From Mycolicibacterium aromaticivorans JS19b1 = JCM 16368 (lineage in GTDB: Bacteria > Actinomycetota > Actinomycetes > Mycobacteriales > Mycobacteriaceae), in the NCBI RefSeq assembly GCF_000559085.1, contig NZ_JALN02000001.1, positions 2,604,001 through 2,668,000 on the forward strand: a stretch of 64,000 nt of DNA, read 5' to 3'. The notes below the pieces were generated by a model that saw only the letters and a list, made by a program, of their open reading frames with translations, searched no databases and was not told where the DNA came from. Of this stretch, positions 52,769 through 61,576 are shown piece by piece (position 1 is the stretch's first letter; the number at the start of each line of letters is the position of its first letter). The translations under genes were made by a program, and so were the position numbers.

Positions 52769-55636
52769 TCAGACGACGAGGTTCACCAGCCGGCCCGGCA
52801 CCACGATGACCTTCTTCGGGGTGGCACCTGCCAGGAAGGCCTGGACCTTCTCGTCGGCGAGCGCGGCCGCTTCGAGGCCGGCCTTGTCGGCGTCGGCGGC
52901 AACGGTGATGCGTCCGCGCACCTTGCCGTTGACCTGCACCGGGTACTCGACGGTGTCGGTGACCAGATACTGCGGGTCGGCGACCGGAAACGGTCCGTGC
53001 GCCAACGACTTCGAATGGCCCAGCCGCTGCCAGAGTTCCTCGGCCAGGTGCGGCGACAGCGGCGCGACCATCAAGACCAGCGGCTGCAGCGCCGCCCGCG
53101 CAGTGACGCCCTCCTTGGTGAGGTGGTTGGTGTACTCGATCAGCTTGGCCGCGGCGGTGTTGTTGCGCAGGCCCGCATAGTCCTCGGACACACCCTCGAT
53201 CGTGCGGTGCAGCAGCCGCAGGGTGTCCTCGTCGAGCGCCTCGTGTTCGGAAGCCCTTGTCTCACCGGTGGACTCGTCGACCACAAGCCGCCACACCCGC
53301 TGCAGAAAGCGGTAGGCGCCGACGACATCCTTGGTCGCCCACGGCCGAGACGCCTCCAGCGGGCCCATCGACATCTCGTACACCCGCAGCGTGTCCGCTC
53401 CGTAGCCGTCGCAGATCTCGTCCGGGGAGATCGAGTTCTTCAGGCTCTTGCCGATCTTGCCGAACTCCTGGAACACCTCTATGTCGCCGTCGTCACCGGG
53501 CAGGAAGAACTTCCCGTCCCGCTCGACGACGTCGGCCGCCGGCACGTACGCGCCGCGGGAGTCGGTGTAGGCGAAGGCCTGGATGTAACCCTGGTTGACC
53601 AGGCGGCGGTATGGCTCGCGAGAGCTGACGTGTCCGAGGTCGTGCAGCACCTTGTGCCAGAAGCGCGAGTACAGCAGGTGCAGTACCGCATGCTCGACGC
53701 CACCGACATAGAGGTCCACTCCCCCGGGATCTGCCGGGCCGTGCTCGGCCGGTCGCGGGCCCATCCAGTACTGCTCGTTCTCCTTGGCGCAGAACTCGTT
53801 TGGATTGTGCGGGTCGGCGTAGCGCAGTTCGTACCAGGAGCTGCCCGCCCACTGCGGCATCACGTTGGTGTCGCGAGTGTAGGTCTGCAGGCCGTCACCG
53901 AGGTCCAGTTCCACCGTCACCCAGTCGGTGGCTTTGTTCAGCGGCGGGGACGGCTCGCTGTCGGCGTCGTCCGGGTCGAACATCACCGGTGAGTAGTCGG
54001 CGATATCGGGCAACTCCACCGGGAGTGCCGATTCGGGCAGCGGGTACGCCCGGCCGTCGGCGTCGTACACAATCGGGAACGGCTCGCCCCAGTACCGCTG
54101 CCGCGCGAAAAGCCAGTCCCGCAGTTTGTATTCGACGCGGGCGCGTCCGCGGCCGTCCGCCTCCAGCCGCTCGGTGATCGCGCTCTTGGCGTCCGCGACG
54201 CTCAGGCCGTCAAGGTAGCTCGAGTTCACCAGCGCACCGTCACCGGAATACGCGGCCTCGGAAATATCTCCGCCCGAGATGACTTCCACGATCGGCAGAC
54301 CGAATTCGGTGGCGAACTCCCAGTCGCGCTGATCGTGTCCGGGGACGGCCATGATCGCGCCGGTGCCGTAGCCGACCAGGACGTAGTCGGCGATGAAGAC
54401 CGGAACTTGTTGTCCGTCAGCCGGATTGATCGCGGACGTGCCGAGGAACACGCCGGTCTTGGTCTTGTTCTCCTGGCGTTCCAGATCGGACTTGGCCGCG
54501 ATCGAGCGCCGATAGGCCGCCACCGCCACGGCCGGGGTGTCGGCGCCGTTGGTCCACCGCGGGTCCACACCGTCCGGCCACTGCGCGGCCGTGAGCTGGT
54601 CCACCAGCTCGTGCTCGGGAGCCAGCACCAGGTAGGTCGCGCCGAAAAGAGTGTCGGGCCGGGTGGTGAAGACCTCGATGTCCGCGCCGTCGGCGTCGAA
54701 CAACACCGACGCTCCGGTGGATCGACCGATCCAGTTGCGCTGCATGGTCTTGACCTTCTCCGGCCAGTCCAGCACCTCGAGATCGTCGAGCAGCCGATCG
54801 GAGTAGGCGGTGATGCGCATCATCCACTGCCGCAACCGCTTCCGGAACACCGGGAAGTTGCCGCGCTCACTGCGGCCGTCGGAGGTGACCTCCTCGTTGG
54901 CCAACACGGTGCCCAGCCCCGGGCACCAGTTCACCAGCGAATCGGCCAGATAGACCAGCCGGTAGCCGTCGATGACGTCGGCTCGCTCACCCGCGGAAAG
55001 GGTGGCCCACTGCCTGCCGTCATCGAGAGTGCGCGCACCGGAATCGAATTCGGCGACCAGATCGGCGATCGGACGGGCCTTGTTCTGGTCGGTGTCGAAC
55101 CAGGCGTTGTAGATCTGTAGGAAGATCCACTGAGTCCACTTGTAGAAGTCCACGTCGGTGGTCGAGAAGCTGCGCCGCTGGTCGTGCCCCAGACCGAGTC
55201 TGCCCAGCTGGCGGCGAAAATTGACGATATTGGCCTCGGTGCGGATCCGCGGATGGGTACCGGTCTGGATCGCGTACTGCTCGGCGGGCAGGCCGAAGGC
55301 GTCGAAACCCAACGCGTGCAACACATTGCGTCCGGTCATCCGGAAGTAGCGCGCATAGACATCGGTGGCGATGTAACCCAGCGGATGCCCGACGTGCAGG
55401 CCCTCACCGGAGGGGTAGGGGAACATGTCCTGGACGAACATCTTGTCGTCGGGAACCGCCGAACCGTCGGCGGGTGCCAGTGACCCGACCGGGTTCGGCA
55501 CATCGAAGGTGCCCCACGACTGCCAGTTGTCCTGCCAAGTGCGCTCGATCCGGCCGGCCAGCTCGGCGGTGTAGCGGAACCGCGGGGTGTCGGCGTCGGC
55601 GCTGCCCTGCGGTGCGGCGGTCGGGGTTTCGGTCAC
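52769..55636 (-). CDS. leuS: Leucyl-tRNA synthetase
   Basis: 955 aa from GTG 55636; the frame stays open about 790 bp upstream but that part is not LeuS-like. TATACC 8 bp upstream fits a leaderless promoter. HIGH-type motif [12 protein letters not shown] (81-84), editing domain with [24 protein letters not shown]-type KIGKSLKNS, and the C-terminal anticodon region ending GRLVNLVV. Charges tRNA-Leu and edits mischarged product. Confidence 0.98.
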   Translation of the reverse strand: MTETPTAAPQGSADADTPRFRYTAELAGRIERTWQDNWQSWGTFDVPNPVGSLAPADGSAVPDDKMFVQDMFPYPSGEGLHVGHPLGYIATDVYARYFRMTGRNVLHALGFDAFGLPAEQYAIQTGTHPRIRTEANIVNFRRQLGRLGLGHDQRRSFSTTDVDFYKWTQWIFLQIYNAWFDTDQNKARPIADLVAEFDSGARTLDDGRQWATLSAGERADVIDGYRLVYLADSLVNWCPGLGTVLANEEVTSDGRSERGNFPVFRKRLRQWMMRITAYSDRLLDDLEVLDWPEKVKTMQRNWIGRSTGASVLFDADGADIEVFTTRPDTLFGATYLVLAPEHELVDQLTAAQWPDGVDPRWTNGADTPAVAVAAYRRSIAAKSDLERQENKTKTGVFLGTSAINPADGQQVPVFIADYVLVGYGTGAIMAVPGHDQRDWEFATEFGLPIVEVISGGDISEAAYSGDGALVNSSYLDGLSVADAKSAITERLEADGRGRARVEYKLRDWLFARQRYWGEPFPIVYDADGRAYPLPESALPVELPDIADYSPVMFDPDDADSEPSPPLNKATDWVTVELDLGDGLQTYTRDTNVMPQWAGSSWYELRYADPHNPNEFCAKENEQYWMGPRPAEHGPADPGGVDLYVGGVEHAVLHLLYSRFWHKVLHDLGHVSSREPYRRLVNQGYIQAFAYTDSRGAYVPAADVVERDGKFFLPGDDGDIEVFQEFGKIGKSLKNSISPDEICDGYGADTLRVYEMSMGPLEASRPWATKDVVGAYRFLQRVWRLVVDESTGETRASEHEALDEDTLRLLHRTIEGVSEDYAGLRNNTAAAKLIEYTNHLTKEGVTARAALQPLVLMVAPLSPHLAEELWQRLGHSKSLAHGPFPVADPQYLVTDTVEYPVQVNGKVRGRITVAADADKAGLEAAALADEKVQAFLAGATPKKVIVVPGRLVNLVV

Positions 55637-55859
55637 GCACACAGGGTATAAGGGCCGCTCGCGGGTCCACCCTCGCGATAGCGCTGTGTGACCCCGGTCG
55701 CACCCTGTGCAACAGCCCGGTCTCGGATGGATTGCAGTGCGGTCGACGGTTGGTTCCAGGTCTGTTCCAGCCCTATCCGGGCTGCCCGGCAGGCCGATAC
55801 AGTCGGCCTCCTGACAAGGGGCCTCACCTGGCCCGACCGTGTCGAAAAGGACAGCTGCG

Positions 55860-56807
55860 ATGATCACGAATGCCCGTAACTGGCGGGTGGTAGTAGGTGG
55901 GATGGCCGCCGGTACAGCCGCCGTCCTCGGTTTCACCGGCGCGAACGCGTCAGCGGATCCGGTCGTTCCCGTTCTGCCCGCGCCCGTCACCGTCACCCAG
56001 ACCGTCACCGTCGCCCCCGAGGTCGCGGCCGCGAACGCGGTCCCCGCCGCAGTGCCCGCGGCGGCACCGGCCGCCGTCCCCCAGGTCGCCGCTGTTCCGC
56101 AGGCCGCCGCCCCGGCCGTCGCGCCTGCCGTGGCGCCTGCCGTGGCCGCACCGGAGACCCTGGCCCCCGCCGCGTCCGGCACCCTTGCCGACTTCTTCAA
56201 GGACAAGGGCGTCAAGATGGAGCCGCAGAAGGCCAGCGGCTTCACCGCGCTCAACCTGGTGCTGCCGATGCCGCGCGGCTGGACCGTCGTGCCCGACCCG
56301 AACGTCCCCGACGCGTTCACCGTGCTCGCCGACCGGCTCGGCGGTGACGGTCTGTACACCTCGAACGCACAGCTGAAGGTGTACAAGCTGGTCGGCGACT
56401 TCGATCCGAAGGAAGCCATCACCCACGGCTATGTGGACAGCCAGCAGCTGTTCAACTGGCAGGCGACCGACGCCTCGCTGGCCGATTTCGGCGGTTTCCC
56501 GTCTTCGCTCATCGAGGGCACCTACCGCGAGAACGACATGACGCTGAACACCTCACGCCGCCACGTCATCGCCCAGTCCGGCCCGGACCGCTACCTGGTG
56601 TCGCTGTACGTGACGACCGCCGCCAACCAGGTGGTCGCCACCGCTGACGCGACCGACGCCATCGTCAACGGCTTCCGGGTGGCGTCGCCGACGGCCGCGC
56701 CGCCCCCCGCTCCGGCACCCGCAGCGGCACCGCTGGCCGATGCGTCGGCGCCGGCCCCCGCGCCCGCTCCGGCCGTCCTTCCCCCGGTGCCCGCTCTGCC
56801 GCACTGA
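55860..56807 (+). CDS. mtc28: Secreted proline/alanine-rich protein Mtc28 (LpqN/LpqT domain)
   Basis: 315 aa from ATG 55860 with AAGGA 8 bp upstream. Signal peptide about 1-33 ([23 protein letters not shown]). A Pro/Ala-rich segment (about 40-115) leads to the LpqN-type domain ([66 protein letters not shown]) and a second Pro/Ala tail. Equivalent of Rv0040c, a secreted antigen of unknown role. Divergent from leuS. Confidence 0.93.
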   Translation: MITNARNWRVVVGGMAAGTAAVLGFTGANASADPVVPVLPAPVTVTQTVTVAPEVAAANAVPAAVPAAAPAAVPQVAAVPQAAAPAVAPAVAPAVAAPETLAPAASGTLADFFKDKGVKMEPQKASGFTALNLVLPMPRGWTVVPDPNVPDAFTVLADRLGGDGLYTSNAQLKVYKLVGDFDPKEAITHGYVDSQQLFNWQATDASLADFGGFPSSLIEGTYRENDMTLNTSRRHVIAQSGPDRYLVSLYVTTAANQVVATADATDAIVNGFRVASPTAAPPPAPAPAAAPLADASAPAPAPAPAVLPPVPALPH

Positions 56808-56830
56808 ACCCGGGCTCGTATTGTGGCCCC

Positions 56831-57172
56831 ATGTTCATCGTCGGCCTGGTGTGCCTGGCAATGGCCGTCCTCGTCGGCGGCTCAGGCGCGTGGACGCTGA
56901 CCCGACCGCCCAGCGCTGACGTCACCGCGCAGGTGATGCGTGCGGTCGCACCGACCCAGTTGGCCGCCGCCGTCATGCTGGCCGCCGGCGGAGCCGTCGC
57001 CCTCGCCGCGCCCGCGCGTACCGGGCTGCTGGTCCTGATCGTGTGCGTGATCGGCGCGGTCGGAACGATCGGCGCCGGGTCCTGGCAAGGCGCCCGATAC
57101 GCCGCCAGACGAGAAGCTCAGGCCGGCGGCTGCGCGGGGAGCTGCGCGAGCTGCACTCTGTCCTGCAAGTGA
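56831..57172 (+). CDS. Small membrane protein (Rv0039c-like)
   Basis: 113 aa with about three membrane segments (FIVGLVCLAMAVLVGGSGAW, PTQLAAAVMLAAGGAVALAA, TGLLVLIVCVIGAVGTIG). Cys-rich C-terminus GGCAGSCASCTLSCK with four cysteines, which could bind a metal or form disulphides. Follows mtc28 by 23 bp as in M. tuberculosis. Function unknown. Confidence 0.82.
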   Translation: MFIVGLVCLAMAVLVGGSGAWTLTRPPSADVTAQVMRAVAPTQLAAAVMLAAGGAVALAAPARTGLLVLIVCVIGAVGTIGAGSWQGARYAARREAQAGGCAGSCASCTLSCK

Positions 57173-57188
57173 GTCACTCGGCGACCTG

Positions 57189-58175
57189 ATGAGGGCGCTG
57201 CGTCGCGGCTCCGGAGTCGACCCGTTCCTGCTGCTGCTCATCGCGGTCGTCCTGCTGGCCACTGTGCTGCCTGCCCGCGGTGCGGCGGCCGACGCACTGT
57301 CGCTGATCACCAAGATCGTCATCGCCCTGCTGTTCCTGCTGTACGGCGCCCGGCTGTCCCCACAGCAGGCCTGGCACGGGGTACGGCAGTGGAAGCTGCA
57401 CCTGCTGGTGCTGTCCACCACGTTCGTGGTGTTCCCGCTGCTCGGGCTCGCGGCCCGAGCGCTGGTTCCGTCGGTGCTGACCGACGATCTGTACACCGGC
57501 CTGCTGTTCCTGTGCCTGGTGCCGTCGACCGTGCAGTCCTCGATCGCGTTCACCTCGATGGCACGCGGGCACGTGTCGGCGGCGATCGTCAGCGCGTCGC
57601 TGTCGAACATCGTCGGCGTCTTCCTCACACCGCTGCTCGTTCTGGTGCTGATGCCGCTCGGCGGGGCACCCCGGGTCGACGGGTCGGCGGTGGCAGACAT
57701 CGTGCTGCAGCTGTTGGCGCCGTTCGCCGCAGGTCAGCTGCTGCGCCGGTGGTTGGCGCCGGTGGTGACCCGGCACGCGGCGTTGACCAAGGTCGTCGAC
57801 CGCGGCTCGATCCTGCTGATCGTCTACGCCGCGTTCTCGGTGGGGATGGCCGAGCACATCTGGAGCAGCGTGCAGCCGTGGCGGGTGGTGGCCGTCGCCG
57901 CGGTTAGCGCGGTGGTGCTGGCGGCGGTGCTGGCCTTCACCTGGATCACCGGCAGACTGACCCGGCTAGATCGCGCGGATGCGATCGTGCTGTTGTTCTG
58001 CGGGTCGAAAAAGAGTCTGGCCTCCGGGCTGCCGATGGCACTCGTGCTGTTCCCCGCCGCCAGCGTGGGCTTGATCATGTTGCCGCTGATGCTGTTTCAC
58101 CAGATCCAGCTGTTCGTCTGCGCGGTGATCGCCACCCGGCTTGGCCGCGGGGCGACGGCAGTCAGTTCCGGCTGA
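57189..58175 (+). CDS. Bile acid:sodium symporter-like (SBF-like/YfeH) membrane transporter
   Basis: 328 aa, about ten membrane segments. Family marks are ALLFLLYGARLSPQQ, LCLVPSTVQSSIAFTSMARG, SASLSNIVGVFLTPLL and LLFCGSKKSLASGLPMA. These match the SBF-like group related to sodium-dependent organic anion carriers. It is inserted between the Rv0039c and Rv0038 equivalents relative to M. tuberculosis. Its 3' end overlaps the convergent YqgE gene by 14 bp. Confidence 0.9.
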   Translation: MRALRRGSGVDPFLLLLIAVVLLATVLPARGAAADALSLITKIVIALLFLLYGARLSPQQAWHGVRQWKLHLLVLSTTFVVFPLLGLAARALVPSVLTDDLYTGLLFLCLVPSTVQSSIAFTSMARGHVSAAIVSASLSNIVGVFLTPLLVLVLMPLGGAPRVDGSAVADIVLQLLAPFAAGQLLRRWLAPVVTRHAALTKVVDRGSILLIVYAAFSVGMAEHIWSSVQPWRVVAVAAVSAVVLAAVLAFTWITGRLTRLDRADAIVLLFCGSKKSLASGLPMALVLFPAASVGLIMLPLMLFHQIQLFVCAVIATRLGRGATAVSSG

Positions 58176-58767
58176 CGTCGATCGGATGGGTCGCCAGCAG
58201 CGACAGCGGTAACGGCTGGCGCCGCAACACCCGCGACCACAAGTCCACCCGCTGCTCGACCAGCACATCGGAAGGCAACGCGGACAACACAATCCAGTCG
58301 TCGCGTTCGATCTCGCCCTCCAGCTGGCCGATGGTCCAGCCGGAGTAGCCTGCGAAGATCCGCACCCCCTCGACGGCCGGGGCGATCAGATCGGGGTCGG
58401 CGTCCAAGTCGATCATCACCATTCGGCCGGCAACATGGCGCATACCGGGCATGCCCTGCGGATCGGTGCCCACCCGCAGCGTGCCCAGACACAGCGCGGC
58501 GTCACGCTTGACCGGCCCGCCGATGAACATCGTCTTGGGCTTGGCGGCCAATTTCGACCACTGCGGCAACACGTTGTAGACAGCGGTCTCACTGGGGCGG
58601 TTGAGCACCACACCCAAAGTGCCGCCGTCGTTGTGCTCGACGACGTAGATCACGCTGCGCCGAAACGTCGGCTCCATGAGATCGGTGTTGGCCAGCAGCA
58701 ACGTTCCCGGTCGTACCCGATTCGCCGCAGGCGCGACGAAATCTTCGGGGTCCTCGGACTGTGCCAC
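58162..58767 (-). CDS. YqgE/AlgH-family protein (Rv0038-like)
   Basis: 201 aa. Family marks: VRPGTLLLANTDLMEPTFRRSVIYVVEH, GTLGVVLNRPSE, IGGPVKRDAALCLG, RIFAGYSGWTIGQLEGEI and DDWIVL. YqgE/AlgH proteins are widespread and of unsettled function. Divergent from the MFS gene. Confidence 0.93.
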   Translation of the reverse strand: MAQSEDPEDFVAPAANRVRPGTLLLANTDLMEPTFRRSVIYVVEHNDGGTLGVVLNRPSETAVYNVLPQWSKLAAKPKTMFIGGPVKRDAALCLGTLRVGTDPQGMPGMRHVAGRMVMIDLDADPDLIAPAVEGVRIFAGYSGWTIGQLEGEIERDDWIVLSALPSDVLVEQRVDLWSRVLRRQPLPLSLLATHPIDVSRN

Positions 58768-58838
58768 CCCACCATCATGGCATCAGGTAGGTGTTGCTGT
58801 GGTAACGGGCGCGTGTGGATATTTGTACTGTTGGTCCG

Positions 58839-60110
58839 ATGGTCGACGCCCGCGCACCCGGTTCGCTCTGGCGATCCGTGCGCAGCCTGCCCGAGTTCTG
58901 GCGGTTGCTCGAGTTGCGGACCGCCAGCCAATTCGGTGACGGGTTGTTTCAGGCCGGGCTCGCCGGCGGGTTGTTGTTCAACCCGGAACGAGCGGCCGAT
59001 CCGTGGGCGGTAGCGGGCGCATTCGCGGTGCTGTTCCTGCCGTACTCGATCGTCGGCCCGTTCGCCGGAGCACTGCTGGACCGCTGGGATCGCCGGGCGG
59101 TCCTGGTCGCGGCGAACCTGGCCCGGCTGGTATTGGTCGTCGGCGTCGCCGTGCTGCTGGCTGTCGGGGCCAGTGACCTGACCGTGCTGTGCGGTGCGCT
59201 GATCGTCAACGGCTTCAGCCGGTTCGTCACCTCAGGACTGTCGGCGGCGCTGCCACACGTCGTGCCGCGCCAGTCCGTCGTGGTGATGAACTCCGTCGCG
59301 ACGGCCACCGGAGCCACCGCCACATTCCTGGGCGCGAACTTCATGCTGTTGCCGCGCTGGCTGTTCGGCTCCGGCGATGCGGGCGCGGCCACCATCATGT
59401 CGATGGTGGCGGTGCCGATCGCGGTCGCGTTCGTGTTGTCGCTGCGCTTCCCGCGGCACGTGCTCGGGCCTGACGACACCGCCCGCGCCGTGCACGGTTC
59501 GGTGTTCTACGCCGTCACCACCGGGTGGATCTACGGCGCGCGCACGGTGCTGACCACGCCCACCGTCGCTGCCACACTGTCCGGCCTCGCCAGCCACCGG
59601 ATGGTGTTCGGCATCAACACCCTGCTGGTGCTGGTCATTGTTCGGCACAGCGACACCCCGGCCGTGGGTGGTCTGGGCACCGCTGTCATCTTCGTCGCGG
59701 CCACCGGCGGCGGCGCGTTCCTGGCCAACGTGCTGACTCCGATGTCCATCAAACGGTGGGGCCGATACGCGACCGCCAACGGGGCGTTGATGTGCGCGGC
59801 GGTCATTCAGCTGACCGGCGCCACCCTGCAGTTGGTGGTGATGATCGTGTGCGGGTTCCTGCTCGGGCTGGCCGGCCAGGTCGTCAAGCTGTGCGCCGAC
59901 ACCGCCATGCAGATCGACGTCGACGACGCGCTGCGCGGACATGTGTTCGCCGTGCAGGATTCGTTGTTCTGGGTGTCGTTCATCGCCGCCATCACCGTCG
60001 CCGCGGCGGTGGTCCCGGCCGACGGCCACTCGCCCGTCCTGGCTTTGACCGGCTCGGTGGTCTATCTCGTCGGCCTGGCGGTGCACAGCGCGGTCGGGCG
60101 TCGCGCGTGA
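58839..60110 (+). CDS. Major facilitator superfamily transporter (Rv0037c-like)
   Basis: 423 aa from ATG 58839; TACTGT 7 bp upstream suggests a leaderless mRNA. Twelve or so membrane helices with MFS motif A form [17 protein letters not shown] after helix 2 and a long central loop ([18 protein letters not shown]). DHA/MFS_3-like drug efflux topology. Substrate unknown. Confidence 0.9.
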   Translation: MVDARAPGSLWRSVRSLPEFWRLLELRTASQFGDGLFQAGLAGGLLFNPERAADPWAVAGAFAVLFLPYSIVGPFAGALLDRWDRRAVLVAANLARLVLVVGVAVLLAVGASDLTVLCGALIVNGFSRFVTSGLSAALPHVVPRQSVVVMNSVATATGATATFLGANFMLLPRWLFGSGDAGAATIMSMVAVPIAVAFVLSLRFPRHVLGPDDTARAVHGSVFYAVTTGWIYGARTVLTTPTVAATLSGLASHRMVFGINTLLVLVIVRHSDTPAVGGLGTAVIFVAATGGGAFLANVLTPMSIKRWGRYATANGALMCAAVIQLTGATLQLVVMIVCGFLLGLAGQVVKLCADTAMQIDVDDALRGHVFAVQDSLFWVSFIAAITVAAAVVPADGHSPVLALTGSVVYLVGLAVHSAVGRRA

Positions 60111-60184
60111 TCTCGGCGCGCAAACCGCCGACAGGCGAACGACAGCGCGCCGAAATCGCTCGGGGCCGGGACTAGGTTCGATCC

Positions 60185-60958
60185 ATGGCAGCCGCGGACC
60201 CGATCATCGACGACCTGCGCGACGAAAGCGATGCGCTCGACGCCCTCGTCGCGCCGCTCGGCCCGTCCGGCTGGGCGCAGCCCACACCGGCGCCCGGCTG
60301 GACCATCGCCCATCAGATCGCACACCTGCTGTGGACGGATCGGGCGTCGCTGCTGTCGATCACCGACGAGCCCGCGTTCGGTGAACTGCTCGCCGCGGCA
60401 CGGGCCGACCCGTCGGGCTTCGTCGACAAAGCCGCCGACGAGCTGTCGCTCACCCCGCCCGAGCAGCTGCTGGCGCAGTGGCGCGAGACCCGCAGGCAGC
60501 TGCACGCCGCGCTGCGCGGGGTGGCCGACGGCCGCAAGCTGGCCTGGTTCGGGCCGCCGATGAGCGCACCGTCGATGGCCACCGCACGGCTGATGGAAAC
60601 CTGGGCGCACGGGCTGGACGTCGCCGACGGTCTCGGTGTCGCGGTCGCTCCGACGTCCCGGCTGAAATCGATCGCCCACCTCGGCGTGCGCACCCGCGAC
60701 TTCGCGTTCACCGTGCACGGACTCACCCCGCCTGCCGAGCCGTTCCGCGTCGAGCTGACGGCGCCCGACGGCAGCTGCTGGGCATGGGGGCCCGGGGACG
60801 CGGCCCAACGCGTGACCGGGTCGGCGCTCGACTTCTGCTATCTGGTCACGCAGCGCAGGCCGAGCGGCGAGCTCGACGTTGCCGCCGAAGGAGCCGATGC
60901 CGCAAGGTGGCTCGGCATCGCGCAAGCCTTCGCCGGGCCGCCCGGCCAGGGACGCTGA
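60185..60958 (+). CDS. Mycothiol-dependent maleylpyruvate isomerase-like DinB protein (Rv0036c-like)
   Basis: 257 aa; TAGGTT (60173-60178) 6 bp before the ATG suggests a leaderless mRNA. The four-helix DinB fold has [19 protein letters not shown] and [15 protein letters not shown] with the metal-binding histidines, and the C-terminal SCP2-like part ([29 protein letters not shown]). TIGR03084-type actinobacterial family; mycothiol use is likely by family, the reaction unknown. Confidence 0.88.
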   Translation: MAAADPIIDDLRDESDALDALVAPLGPSGWAQPTPAPGWTIAHQIAHLLWTDRASLLSITDEPAFGELLAAARADPSGFVDKAADELSLTPPEQLLAQWRETRRQLHAALRGVADGRKLAWFGPPMSAPSMATARLMETWAHGLDVADGLGVAVAPTSRLKSIAHLGVRTRDFAFTVHGLTPPAEPFRVELTAPDGSCWAWGPGDAAQRVTGSALDFCYLVTQRRPSGELDVAAEGADAARWLGIAQAFAGPPGQGR

Positions 60959-61000
60959 CGTACCGGCCGATCGTTGCTTTGGGCAGTATCATCGCCCTTC

Positions 61001-61576
61001 ATGCGCAACCGCCTCCTGGCCGCCATCGCGGCGGGGACGGTAGGCCTCGCGGTCGGCGGGTGTGCGAGCAGTCCCGCGCAGGACCACAGCTCCTCGGCCG
61101 CAGCGGATTCGGAATCCGGCCAGGGGCGCAACCCCTACGCGCTCGGGACCGTGGATCCGCCGGCTCCGAATGCGCCGGTGCTCACGGTGACCGGCGGGAC
61201 GACGTCGCTGTCGCTGACCATCGACCAGCTCAATGCCATGGGCCACGCGACCATCTCGATCGACGAACCCTTCGTCAACAAGCGCGAGACCTACAGCGGT
61301 GTGCCGCTGGCGGCCGTGCTCGCCGTGGCCGGAATCGCCGATACCGCAACGATCGACACCGACGCGATCGACCACTACCACTACGTCAGCGTCGTCAAAC
61401 CGATGATCGACTCGCAGGCTTTGATCGCCACGCAGCGTGACGGCGCGCCGATTCCCTACGACCAGGGCGGGCCCATCCGGATCGTGTTCCCCGACCGCAC
61501 CCCGCTGTCATCGGCGCTGGAAGCCTGGAACTGGAGTCTGACGTCGATCACGGTGAAGCATCCGGCCGGCTCGTGA
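61001..61576 (+). CDS. Lipoprotein with molybdopterin-oxidoreductase (SUOX-type) fold, no Mo-ligand Cys
   Basis: 191 aa. TATCAT (60987-60992) 8 bp upstream suggests a leaderless start. Signal peptide with lipobox LAVGGC. The rest fits PF00174: VLTVTGGTTSLSLTIDQLNAM, YSGVPLAAVLAVAGI, and the closing DGAPIPYDQGGPIRIVFP. The only cysteine is the lipobox one, so the Cys that holds molybdenum in sulfite oxidase and YedY is absent. A ligand-binding or sensory role is more likely. GTGA overlap with the GGDEF-EAL gene. Confidence 0.8.
   Translation: MRNRLLAAIAAGTVGLAVGGCASSPAQDHSSSAAADSESGQGRNPYALGTVDPPAPNAPVLTVTGGTTSLSLTIDQLNAMGHATISIDEPFVNKRETYSGVPLAAVLAVAGIADTATIDTDAIDHYHYVSVVKPMIDSQALIATQRDGAPIPYDQGGPIRIVFPDRTPLSSALEAWNWSLTSITVKHPAGS

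Noticed and set aside
55637..56422. 5' extension of leuS
   Set aside because: Overlaps mtc28 in antisense and contains Ala/Thr-rich non-LeuS sequence; the family start and a -10 element are at 55636.
52691..60118. Shared 12-mer CGCGCCGAGATC at 52691 and, inverted, at 60107
   Set aside because: Short GC-rich match in this base composition; not enough for a repeat family from one window.
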